Shown piece after piece: positions 37,901-50,700 of a DNA stretch of 64,000 nt (position 1 is the first letter of the stretch; the number at the start of each line of letters is the position of its first letter). The position numbers and the translations under genes are program-made. Origin of the DNA: Phyto melanocephala (lineage: Eukaryota; Arthropoda; Insecta; Diptera; Rhinophoridae). A model generated the notes under the pieces. It was not told the origin of the DNA, did not search any database, and saw only the letters and a list, made by a program, of their open reading frames with translations. The stretch spans positions 39,888,701 through 39,952,700 of the forward strand of contig OW799235.1 of assembly GCA_941918925.1 (NCBI GenBank). Direction: 5' to 3'.

Positions 37901-40900
37901 GCCCAAACGCAAGGAGCTAGAGACATGAAATTTAGACAATCGGTTTCTCTTTCAATATACATATAGCTCCACTAATAAGGGATTTTTGGAAATTCGTACT
38001 TTAAGGGGGTAAAAAAGGGTAAAAACAGGTAAAATCGGTAATCTTATTTCGGCTAAACTAAAAATGATACAAATTTAATTGAAAAAGTATTGTAATTTGC
38101 ACAAAAAATAAACTGACAGGTGCCTGGCCTTCTTTTGAACTCTCAACCCCTAAGGGGAAAATCGGGTAAAAACTATAATTTGGTACTTTTTTGGTACCCT
38201 ATGCAACTTTCAAACACATAAAGCTAGGAAAAAACTTTAAACTGTAGTAAGTAATCCGCGAAAAAATATTTTCTTATATTATTCAAGGGGACAAAATTTG
38301 ACAATTATTATTTCCTAAAAGAATATAGACAATTATTAAGGTGAAATTATTGGAAACTTTTTTGGGGAGAAAAAAGGTACCAAAAAGGAAAAATTTCGTA
38401 AAATGTATGTAATTCCTAATAAGACGGCCAATTTTCACAAAATTTTTAATTAATTAATTAGGATTTCACCAGACATAAAAAATCATGTAATTTAGTAAAA
38501 ATTGAAACACATTCCTAACAGGGTAGAAAGGGGAAAAATTAGGTAAAAGAGTTTGGTACTTTTTAGAACACAATTACTTTTATGCAAAACAGAGTAGATT
38601 TGCTAATTTTAAATCAAGTCTATTAAAATGTTTTGTTACATAGATATTTGAACATTTTAAGCTTGGAATTTGGAACTTGGACCAAAAATATACTTTTTCG
38701 CTTTTCTATGGTACTTTTTGTATTTTCTACGTTTATAAAGGTAGAATTGTAAAATGAAGGACTATTGATTCCATGTCAGACTTAAAATGTTATGGGCGAC
38801 GAAAAAGGTTATGTTATGGTTATGTTATGGCCGACCAAAAAAGTACTTTTTGGAATCTTTATGGTACTTTTTGTATTTTAAACGTTTGCGAAGCTAGAAT
38901 TTAGAAATTAGTGACTATTGATACAAGGTGAGACTGAAAATGTTATGGGCGACCAAAAAGGTACTTTTTTGATTCTCTACGGTACTTTTTGTATTTTCTA
39001 CTTTAATGAAGATAGGATTGCACAATCAAGGACTATTGGTTTCAGGTTAGACTAAAAATGTTATGGGCGACCAAGAAGGTACTTTTTTGAATTTTTATAG
39101 TACTTTTTGTATTTTCTACGTTTATAAAGATAAAATTATACAATCAAGGACTATAGATTCCAGGTGAGACTAAAATGTTATGGGCTAACAAAAAGTTAAT
39201 TTTTTTATTTTTATGGTACTTTTTGTATTTTCACGTTTATGAAGGTAGGATTGTACAACCAAGGAGCTTTGATTCCAGGTAAGACTAAAAATGTTATGGG
39301 CGACCACGAAGGTACTTTTTTGAATTTTTGTGGTACTTTTTGTATTTTCAACGTTTGCGAAGCAATAATTTCGAAATTAGTGACTATTGATACAAGGTGA
39401 GACTGAAAATGTTTTGTACTACCAAGAAGGTACTTTTCTGAATTTTAATAGGACTTTTTGTATTACCTACGTTTATAAAGTTAAAATTGTGAAATAAAGT
39501 ATTATTGATTCAAGTTTAAAATTAAAATGATATTGAAGACACAAAAAAAGCCTATTCGCATTTTTATTGTACTCTTTGTATTTTTACGTTTGTAAACATG
39601 GATTCTTAAATTAAGTGTTTTTTGATCCGAGGTCTAACTCTTACTGCCTGTTCAACGATGTCGAATGAAAACCCAAGCGAAATTTCATTCGTACAAATAC
39701 GTTGAAAATAAAAACAAATTTTTAGTTTTTGTTGTTGTTTTCAATATATTTGTACGAATGAAATTTCGCTTGGGTTTTCTTTCGACATCGTTGAACAGGC
39801 AGTTAATATTATGGACGACCAAAATTACTTTTTTTTTTATATTTTGTGTACATAGAATTCTGAATTCTGAAGTCGAAGTTTTAGTGAAGGAAAAAATGTT
39901 ATTTTTATTAGTTTTAGGTTAATTTTTGCAAATTATGAATCTTAATTTTTGAAACACAGTAGCAGTGATCTTGCTTTTATTTAGGAAACATATGCCCGAT
40001 ATATGCTTACTCTACTTTTTATTTTTCTAGGTAAATGGGATCAGAGATACAAATTTTCATAAATTGAACCAAAAATATTTAATAATTAAAAATAGAACTT
40101 GAGCATTCAATATATAGTAAGAACTGCGCTATCGAAGTAACGGGTTAAATGCTAGTATTATTATAATAGTAAAAAAATATGGGATAATCTATTAATACTA
40201 AAATATTTATTTATTTTTTTCTTTGTGAAACTTTGATATGCTATTAAAATACATTCGTAAATTTAGTCTTGCAATGAAACCTAAAGTATTTCCACATTAG
40301 AAATGATACTATTGACTTGCTTATACTACAATTTTTTTTTTTTTTAATTTGGGGGAAGTTAAAAAAAAATTTTACTTAGTGCGGGAATTACACCTCCTAT
40401 ATATATGTATATAATTATATACATAAAGCGTTATATGGAAGGTTAAAGTGGGCTTTAAAGAACGCGTGTCATAGTAGCATCTGCTATTAAATTCAACTTA
40501 CAAGATATTAATTTTATTTTAATATACTTGTGTAATTTTATCGCTCTTAGTTAATGCATTTTATTTGATGTAAGAAAGACGTTTTTTACCTACTCTTGTA
40601 TTAAAAGCAATAACTCTCTTTCTAACATACCGATTAAGCCCATTTTTAATACCAAACAAACCTTATTTATAAGAAATATTCTGCCAAATTTGAGCTAGTT
40701 CATTTTTGTGTGTGCGTATATTTAATAGTACGGTTTAGCTCTAAACAATAACCGGTTTGTTTGTACAAAAATAATCGGTTTACTTGATAATTTAAAAATG
40801 GGCATTTTAAAATATTCGGCTTTGACAAAACTCAAATAAACGGTTAAGTCGTTCAGGGACAGATTTCGAAACTCACAGGGGGAATTATGCCAGAATTATG

Positions 40901-41754
40901 GTCCTATATGACGGGGCTAAAAAGATCCGACCCCACGGGGTAAATGGCTAAACTTTACAAAAGAGTTCGAAGGCCAGACATACCGGATAAGAGTATCAAA
41001 GTTTGGAAAGGCGAGCATAAGAGTCTGGAACACACCCACAGAAGACAAATCATATGAATTATATCTGTATATAATAACGGATAAATTAATAAAAAAAGGA
41101 AAAATTATAAATAACTTTCTAAGTACAAGTTTTTTTTTTTGAGAAAGGGGAACGTGTGACGGCAAGTCTTGTGAGACAAACTTTTGTCACACCCGTTGAT
41201 ATAATTATCAAATATCGTCAAAATTTGCTACACACTGTACGTGTACACTATGGTCACACACTGGAGCTTTCATGATATCAAAGATATATTTTACTTGTAC
41301 GAAAACTTACGGCACACACTGTGTGTGAAAATCTTTGTTTCACACTGTAATTAACGGTTAACATTTTATTCACAAATAACAAACAATAACAACAAACTCA
41401 GGCATCAAAATAAGTAAGGAATTTGCAATAACAGAAACACATTACATTTTTGTGGATAAAAACAAATAAGAATTGATCAAAAGTATAAACTTGTTAGTAG
41501 GACAAAGTAGGGAAATTACTTACATACGTATAAAAAGAGCAGCTTAAATTCTGGTGTTTGATTCTGATTTCACGTCTAGACGAGGAACAATTAAAGTCAA
41601 CGCAAGGTAAATATTTCTGGTAGCTTATTAGATTAAAAAAATTCTATTAGTGGTTGTACAAAGTGGATTTTAAGACAACTTCGTAGAGATAATAATATAG
41701 TCCCAACTAATGGTTACCGAACACGAGATTGGAATCTATATATATAAAAGTGAA

Positions 41755-41797
<43 letters not shown>

Positions 41798-44700
41798 GCT
41801 ATAGACTCCGAAACTGTAAAACCGATCGGGCTCAAACTTGGGTAAGTTGTTGTACACATACCAGGGAGTGTTTATGGGTGAAAAAAAGTGGGCGGAGCCA
41901 CGCCCATAAAAAATTAGTTATCACTTTTAGCTACTTGCACTTGACAGATTTTTCTGAAACTTTGCACACATATCGAGCTGTCATGACTAAATAATTTCGT
42001 GATAAGAAAAGTGGGCGGGGCCACGCCCCTAAAAAAGTTTTAATTTTGAGGTACTTGCACTGGACCGATTTTTCTGAAACTTTGCACACATATTGAGCTG
42101 TCATGGCTTTATAATTTGGTGATTTTAAAAGTGGGCGGGGCCACGCCCATAAAAAATTAGTTATCAGTTTTAGCTACTTGAACTGGACCGAATTTTCTGA
42201 AACTTTGCGAAAATACTGAACTGTCATGACTTTACACTTTCGTCATTAGAAAAGTGGGCAGTGCCACGCCCTTAAAAAAATAGGTATCATTTTGAGGTAC
42301 TTGCACTGGACCGATTTTTCTGAAACTTTGCACACATATTGAGTTGTCATGACTATACAGTTTCGTATTTAAAAAAGTGGGCAGTGCCACGCCCATAAAA
42401 AAAAGAATCATTTTGAGGTACTTACACTAGACCGATTTTTCTGAAACTTTGCACACATATCGAGCTGTCATGACTAAATAATTTCTTGATTAGAAAAGTG
42501 CGCAGTGCCACGCCCATAAAAAAGGTATCATTTTGAGGTACTTGCACTGGACCGATTATTCTGAAACTTTGCACACATATTGAGCTGTTATGACTTTATA
42601 ATTTCGTGATTAGAAAAGTGGGCAGGGCCACGCCCATAAAAACAATTATAATTTTGAGGTACTTGCACTGGTCCGATTCTTCTGAAACTTTGCACACATG
42701 TTGAGCTGTTATGACTTTACAATTTCGTGATTAGAAAAGTGGGCAGGCACGCCTATAAAAAAATTATAATTTTTAGGTTTTTGCACTTGATATTCAATTA
42801 AATTCAGAATGCATTTCGATTCATTAAGGGGCGTAGCAACGCGCGCCGGGTTTGGCTAGTATATAATAATTTTCGAAAGTATTCTTATTAGTGTTTATCG
42901 ATCACGAGTTGAGAGTGGCTTTCCGTGTGTATTGCTAAGTATGTAGTTTAAGCGCAGTAGAAGTAGCAGTATGACAAAATTTCAATTAGTGGTTGTCGAA
43001 CATAACACTGAATTGTGTATTATTTGTAGAACAATATGTTTGGTAATTATTGCCAAAGCAATTGGCTAATTCTATTGCCAACACCAGATATTAACGCCGA
43101 CAAAAGTCTACGTACGACCACAATTTTTGACATTTCAGAAGTCTAAAAACGTTAAACAAAAAACTAATGATGCAGTTTTGTTTCAAATCTAATTTTATTA
43201 ATGTAAGCAAAAAAAATATATTTTCCAACATTAACTTAAAAAATTATCCAAGAAAAACAATTAAAATACGTTGACAAAAGACTACATACAACAAACAAGC
43301 AATTGCTACTGTTCTTGAATACTAACAGAAAAGTGCCGTTATTTATTTTTACTTTTGTTATTGCGTTAAAGGATTGATTAATATTTGGGGGATTCACAGT
43401 AGTGTCATAAAGTCATATGTCCTACAATAATAGCATGAAAAATTAAGACTATTGTGAACAACGCCTCATAATTAATTATAAAAATAAATATTTTCTTTCA
43501 TAATGCCAAAAACAAGTAAAAAAACAAAATAATAGCCGGTTTGTGCGAAAAGTACATTTTAGATGTTGTAATGGCAGACTCAAGTAAATAAATTACAAAT
43601 AAATTAAATTTTGTTTGATAAACAAAAACAGCAGAGTCCTTAGCCGATCTTATTTGAAACCACCAGTGATTTGTTATCAAAAATTAGCAACGTCGCTCAA
43701 ATTTGGATGTCGGCCCGATAAAATTATATAATGAACGGCGACGGCTTACAAAAACTGTTGCGGCTTGGCTTAGTCGGCTGAGCCGTTTAGCACAGGTCTC
43801 TGCTTATTAAATACGACAGCACAATAAACATAGCTTACAAAGTTCTATTATTATAAGACACTTTTTTTTTGAAAAGCAACAACAACATTTTTAAACCATT
43901 GTAAAATTTTAGGACAATAGGACAATATGACATGATAAGACACCTTGTGAATCACCCAATTATTTTTAATAGTGAATTAGAGTGTTTTAGTAAATATTAA
44001 AACGGAATAATGGCTTGTCGCAAAGAAATTTCAATTGAAGTAAGAAATTTAGTTGTAATGCACAGAAATTAAAAAAATCATTTGGTGAAATAGCGAAGCT
44101 ATTAAATTTAAGTAAATCTACTGTTCAAGCAATATTTAGCAATTATTAAAGCACTGGTACTATTGAAAGTTAACTGCGTAGTGGTCGTCCAAAGAAACTC
44201 AATCGAAGAGACGTGAGCTTTATTTTAAAAGAAGTGGACAAACAGCCTAAGGTGAATGCTTCGAAATTGGCCAAAGAGCTAGCCAGAAGATCAGAAATAA
44301 TTGTACATCCACGAAACATACAAAGAACCTTAAATAACAATGGTTACCACAGCAGAACTCCTAGAAAAAAACCACTAATAAGTAAAAAAAAATTGTAAAC
44401 TTCGTTTGGAGTTTGCTAAAAAGCATATTGAAAAGGGATTTGAGTTTTTTTCACTGACGAATCCAAATATAATATATTTGGAAGTGATTGGAAAATAAAG
44501 TTTGGCGAAAAATAAATACAGCGTTGGATCCTAAAAATTTAGTTAGTACAGTTAAACACGGCGGAGGTAGTGTAATGATTTGGGGTGCTGTGGCTGCTTC
44601 TGGAGTAGGAAACCTGGTTTTTATTGAGGGTAATATGGATCGGTATCAATACAAATCTATTCTCGAACAAAATTTGAAACAATCGGTTGATAATTTAAGT

Positions 44701-47700
44701 CTTGATAAAAGTTGGATATTCCAACAAGACAACGATCCGAAGCATACGGCGTTAATTGTCAAAGATTGGATGCTGTACCATGCTTCACGACAGTTGTACA
44801 CACCACCACAAAGTCCGAACTTAAACGTTATTGAGCACATGTGGGAGATACTACAAAGAAAAATCCGAAATCATAATATTACTAGTGATCCAATGCTGAG
44901 ACTGAAGCTTCAAGCAGAATGGCAAAATATTTCATCTACAGACTTGGAAAATTTAGTTAATTCCATGCTCAGAAGGTTACAAGCAGTCATAGATGACCAT
45001 GGTGGCCCAACTAAATACTAATTTTAAAAATTAGTGGTAGTTTTTAATACTTGAAATAAGTTTTTATGTCTTCTTAACCCATTTTTGCCCGGTACCCGAA
45101 TTCGTTAAGCGATAATGCTGAAACTTTGAACACAGAGAAGTTTTTTGGTCTAACTAAGATATTTTTTATTAGATAAACAATCATTAACAATCATGTTGCC
45201 AAGCAAATTTATAAATAATGGCCACCACCTTTTTATACCCTTCACCTGTGGTGCACAAGGGTATATATAGCTTTGTCATTCCGTTTGTAATTTATACAAT
45301 TTTCATTTCCGACGCTATAAAGTATACATTTTCTGAAAGCTTATGAAAGCTTAGGAGTCGATTAAGCCCTGACCGTCTGCCCGTGTGTTGGTTGAAATCA
45401 ACTTTTAGAAGCAACTATATGTTCCTCAGATCTGTATATGGTATCAATCTCTTGGAAATATCCAGGAATGAATCGCTATTAAAATTCAGCACAATCGACC
45501 CATAACTTTCTGAGATATGAGCAAAAAGCCACGACACCTCGTTTTTTTACACAATTACAACAACAACATACATACATGTAAAAAACATAAAAAAAAAAAT
45601 TACAAAAAGAAAATATATTAAAAACAAATAAGAGGGCTATATTCGGCCTTGCCGAATCTTATATACCCTTTACAACGTGTAGTCATGCAATAACAGTAGT
45701 TTGTATCACCATTCATCCCATATGAAATAAGTACATACATTTAAAAAACATACATATATAAAAACATCCCATTGTAAAATTATAAATTTACGTATGTGTG
45801 TTAAAAGAAAAAAATAAAAAAAAAATTTTAAAAATAATTAAAAAAAAAAAATTTTTTAAAATAATTAAAATATATATATATAGTTAATATAAAACAAAAA
45901 AAATTAAAAAACAAAAATTTAAAAAAAAAATTAAAAAAAAACAAGTAAAAGCGCTATATTCGGCCGTGCCGAATCTTATATACCCTTCACAACGTGTAGT
46001 CATGCAATAACAGTAAATTCACGTATGTATGTTAAAAAAAACAAAAAAAAAAATAAAAAAAAATTTAAAAAAAAAATTTAAAAAAAAAAATTTAAAAAAA
46101 AAATTAAAAAAAAAAAATTATTATATATATATAATATATATAAAACAAAAAAAAAATAAAAAAAAAATTAAAAAAAAAAATAAAAAAAAATAATAATAAA
46201 AATATATATAATATATTAAATAAAAAATAAAAAAAAAATAAAAAAAAAATTAAAAAAAAAAATTGTAAAAAAATTTAAAAAAAAATTTTTTTGCCTCAGC
46301 TGGGATTCGATGCCACGTTTTCTCTAACCAGTATACACGTTTGTATGTATGTATGTTGTTGTTGTAATGTTGTTTTTATGAAAAGAAAATCGAGGTGGTC
46401 GTGGGTTTTTGCTCATATCTCAGTTGTTTATGTACCGATGTTTCTGATTTTCAATACCGATCTACTCCCGAATATTTCTGATATTTTAATACCTTACCCG
46501 GGTCCAACCTATGTCGGGGGGCTTCAAAAAGTTGATTTCAACATACACACGGACAGACGGTCAGACGGACAGACGGACAGACGGACAGATGGACAGACGG
46601 TCAGGGCTTAATCGACTCCTCTATTCATAAGCTTTCAGAAAATATATACTTTATGGGGTCGGAAATGAAAATTGTAGAAATTTCACACGGAATGACAAAC
46701 CTATATATACCCTTTTTCACTGTGTGAAGGGTATAAAAAATAATAAAAATATAAATAATTTATTAAATAAAAAAAAAATATGAAAAAAAAAATTTTTTTT
46801 TGGCTCAGCCACGTTTTCTCTAACCAGTATACACGTTTGTATGTATGAATGTTGTTGTAATGTTGTTTTTGTGAAAAAAAAAATCGAGGTGGTCGTGGGT
46901 TTTTGCTCATATCTCAGTTGTTTATGTACCGATGTTTCTGATTTTAAATAGCGATATACCCCCAAATATTTCTGATATTTTAATACCTCACCCGAGTCCA
47001 AGCGATGTCGGGGGGCTTCAAAAAGTTTATTTCAACATACACACGGACAGACGGACATACCGACAGACTGACTGATTAAAAAAAAAAAATTTTAAAAAAA
47101 AATTAAAAAAAAAATAATAATAAAATATAAATAAAATAAAATTTTTTTGGCTCAGCTGGGATTCGATGCGACATTTATTCTAATCAGTATATACATATGT
47201 ACGTATTGTTACAGATTTATTTTTAAGTAGCTTAATTTACATTATAATTTATTTTAGTTGTAGTAGTTTAAGTTACTGTAGTTTTATTTGTATTAGTTTA
47301 TTTTGCTGGTTGTTCGAAAATGTTGTTTGTTATTATGTGTAGCATACTTTTAGGCACTTTTATTATTTGTGCATATTACTTAACGTCTTAATTTAAATGT
47401 AACGGTTTTCGAATGTACTAGAATGTACATACGAGAACTTTGTCGAATGTTACCGAACACCACTATGCTACTATAAATATCCGAACAACACAGCTAACAT
47501 AATCAGTATTACAATAAAGCTTGCAAAGTATGTATCAAAGTGAGTTTGATAATAAACGTGTATAACTATAAGTGTACTAAGTAAAGTTATATAAAAGCAA
47601 TCTTTGAGTGTGTTTAAGTAAATAAAGTGCTCTTAATTTTAAAACTAATTTCAACTGTTTTTGATTGCAATAAAATAACTCAAGAGGTTTATTTAAAGGA

Positions 47701-50700
47701 AATAATCCAACGTTTATAAAAGGTATAAACGTAACAGTATTTTATATGAGATGAATGGTGATACAAACAATTGTTATTGCATGACTACACGTTGTGAAGG
47801 GTATATACGATTCGGCACGGCCGAATATAGCACTGTGACTTGTTTTTGATCGTACAGTAATTCTGTAATTAGCGAATGCGTTGTCATGTAGATCTACTCC
47901 ACCCATATGCTCATTATACTGCGCTATTGCACCAGGAACTTTTACGTTAATGTGGGTTTTCGCTGAGCGATCATAACGTTTGGCGTTTGATTTTTGATCC
48001 ATTGTACTGTTATTTGTGAGAACAGTGACAAGTGCATTATCTCTCCAGCGTATGGCCAGCACCTTATTTGTCTGATCAAATAGAGCTTCACTTTCACCTT
48101 TTGACATTTTTTCTGACAATTTTGTTCCACCTACTCTATTCCGCCAAACAGTTCCTATTGAAATTTGTAAATTTTAATACAATAAGCTTAGTAAACACAT
48201 AAGATGATATGATGTGAAAAAATTATCGAAGTAAATGGTGTGATAAGATGGAGATTTTACAAGTCTCAACAAACTGAGAACAGTGTCAGCTCCTAATCCA
48301 ACGGACTTATCATAATCTGATGATGATCCACCATAGAGCTTTAAATGAAACAAATATCCATTTGATGAAGTCAGACACCGTGCTTTAAATCCAAAACGGA
48401 TAGGTTTCCTTTTTATAAACATTTTGCAAGAGCGTCTTCCAAAATAGGGAATCATTTCCTCATTGATTGATAAATTATGCGATTATACCCCGAACTGTAT
48501 AAAACGTTTATTGCATAAGTCTGCAGTGGTCTGACTTTCGCGAATTTATCTGTTTTATTTATTTTAGTATTATCTGCTAAATGATCACGAACGGGAATCT
48601 CGACCATAAAATGTGAGAATTTACAGCTTAGAAAAAAATTTATTAACCTAACTAATTTCATAGAAGCCCAAACTTCTAATAGTGGTTGACTAAGCCGATA
48701 CAGGGAGAAAACAAATGAAAATATACAGTTGTGAACAGGAAGTAAGCGAAGATCTGGAGAGGACATTAAAATTACGGTTGTGAACGGGAGAAGATTCACA
48801 ATTTAATTAAGATTAACATATTGTAAGATATATGAAAGTAATAATAAAACTAACCTGAGTTTAAAGGCAGAACAGCGTATTTTATTTTTTTTTTTCTTGT
48901 AACGCATCCAGGGCAAGGATGAGTATACCCCAAACAAAGTCGTTACAGTGGTTGTCGTTTAAAAATAGTATGACTTACAAAAATTTTTATGACAAAAATA
49001 ACATTATATTCAAAATCATTGAAAATTACAAATAATCATTAAATATAGGGGAGACAACAATATAAATTCAAGGCTTTTTTAATAATAATTTGATTCATCT
49101 GATTTTTTTCTTGCTAAATAATAACTGGAAACATATATTTTATCTTCAATAATACAATTCTATTAAAGCATGATTACCACAACCATATTTTTTCTTTGCG
49201 TGCAGTTATGCATTTACTTTAGCACTTCAAACTTACAATTCTTTCGAGTTCAAATACAAAACCGTACATTGTAGTTATATGTATGTACATACATATGTGT
49301 ATCCAACTATCACTTTACAAACAAGTACTTTGTGCTTTACGTGCATATATAAAAACTCGTTTCCTCTGTACAATTTTTTTCTACAAATGTAAAGAATCGT
49401 AAATAATGTTAGTGTAACTTTAAGTTATTTTTTTATATTTTCACTTTTATCATCGGGTTCCTTTCCTTTAGCTAATCTTATTCAAGAGGATAATTTTTAT
49501 AAAAAGTAGTGTATCCTTAAGTAATTTGTAATTTTTTGTGTTTTCACGTTTCTTGCTTAACTAAGAATAAATACCTAGTTCCTTGAATAACAACAAAAAC
49601 CACAATAAAGATTTTTTATACTAATTTTCATTTTTGTCACGACAACTTGGGCATAATTTCCATTATTTTTCAGACTCTTTGTTAAAAAAAATTAAAAAAG
49701 ACTACAAAAGTTATATAAAAGAAACATTTCGTCTCCACCCATAATCAATTTGGCTTTGTCTAATGTAAATTAATTCTTAAAATAAACAAGTAAGAGCACT
49801 ATATTCGGCTGTCCCGAATTTTTTATACCCAACACCAATTTTGTGTACTTTAATAGCACAAAATTTATTTATTTTATTATATTTTTATTGTGTGGGCATG
49901 GCACCTCCTACTTTTAAAATTATGTAATTAATGTTTTAATTGAATTTAGCTAATCCATTACAGATTGTTTTTTTTTTTTTAATTTTTGTCCATATAGAAA
50001 TAATATGAACTTAAAGTAAATCGTTATATAGGAGGTAGGCGTTAAAGTGCGTTTCTCACTTTTATTTTCTGGTATAACTAAATTCAGCAGAAAGCCATAT
50101 ATGCGAGTTTTAACGACCTTGTGAGCTTTTAAATTTTATTTAAAATAAATTATGTGAAAAATGGGTGTAAAAAGAGGCGTGCTAAAGTAGTTTCTATTAA
50201 TAAATTCAACTTAGAATCTTTAAAAATTTTATATGAATTAAAAATAAAGCGTTATATGGGAGGTGGATGTTACAGTGGGCATGTTACCTTAGTTTTCTGT
50301 TATTACAAGTTGTTTGATAAAAGGGCAGTGTTCACAGAATCGTTCTACTAATTTTGTCAGTTTTAATACGTTTTTTTATTTTAGATAGACCGAAAAGGAC
50401 ACTGTGCGGTATACATTTTCGCACATTCTGATCTATAACTCCTTTTGTAATGTATAGATTTGAGCAATTTTAAGGGAAAGATATTTTTGTAGTCAGAAAA
50501 TAAACTTACGAAATTTTGTCGCTGTACGTCAATCCGTTTATACTCAGTCGCATTTTATTCGATGTAGGAAGGACAGTGCTTTTTTTTTACCTACTCTTGC
50601 ATTACGAGCTACAACTCTCTTTTTAATACACAAATTTATCCAATTTTCAATAACAAACAACCCTTGTGTATAAGAAATATTCTGACAAAATTTTATCCTT

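Larger units (their letters stand above)
37849..40155 (+). mobile_element. Non-autonomous Helitron, 2.3 kb, with internal tandem array
   Basis: Starts TCTATATATATAAAAGAG and ends GGGTTAAATGCTAG followed by T, fitting 5'-TC...CTAG-3' with no terminal inverted repeat. The start is shared with the GT-repeat Helitrons. No Rep/helicase. Carries a 117 bp tandem array (38690-39590) and a nested palindromic element (39644-39802). Confidence 0.65.
37764..40720 (-). mobile_element. Family A copy split by a Helitron insertion
   Basis: Read rightwards it starts AACAAGTAAGAGCACTATAC and hairpin TCGGCTGTGCCGA, is interrupted from 37849 to 40155, then continues with the family A interior to CCCATTTTTAATACCAAAC near 40660. 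The TATACCC end is missing. Confidence 0.65.

Noticed and set aside
38690..39590. Regular direct repeats that could suggest a CRISPR-like array
   Set aside because: Units are contiguous, diverged and about 117 bp long, without spacers, in a eukaryotic intron; it is a tandem array in a Helitron.
41710..42859. Reading the GT-repeat elements as satellite DNA rather than transposons
   Set aside because: Each copy has the same two exact ends, TC...CTAG, between A and T at different sites, which fits Helitrons.
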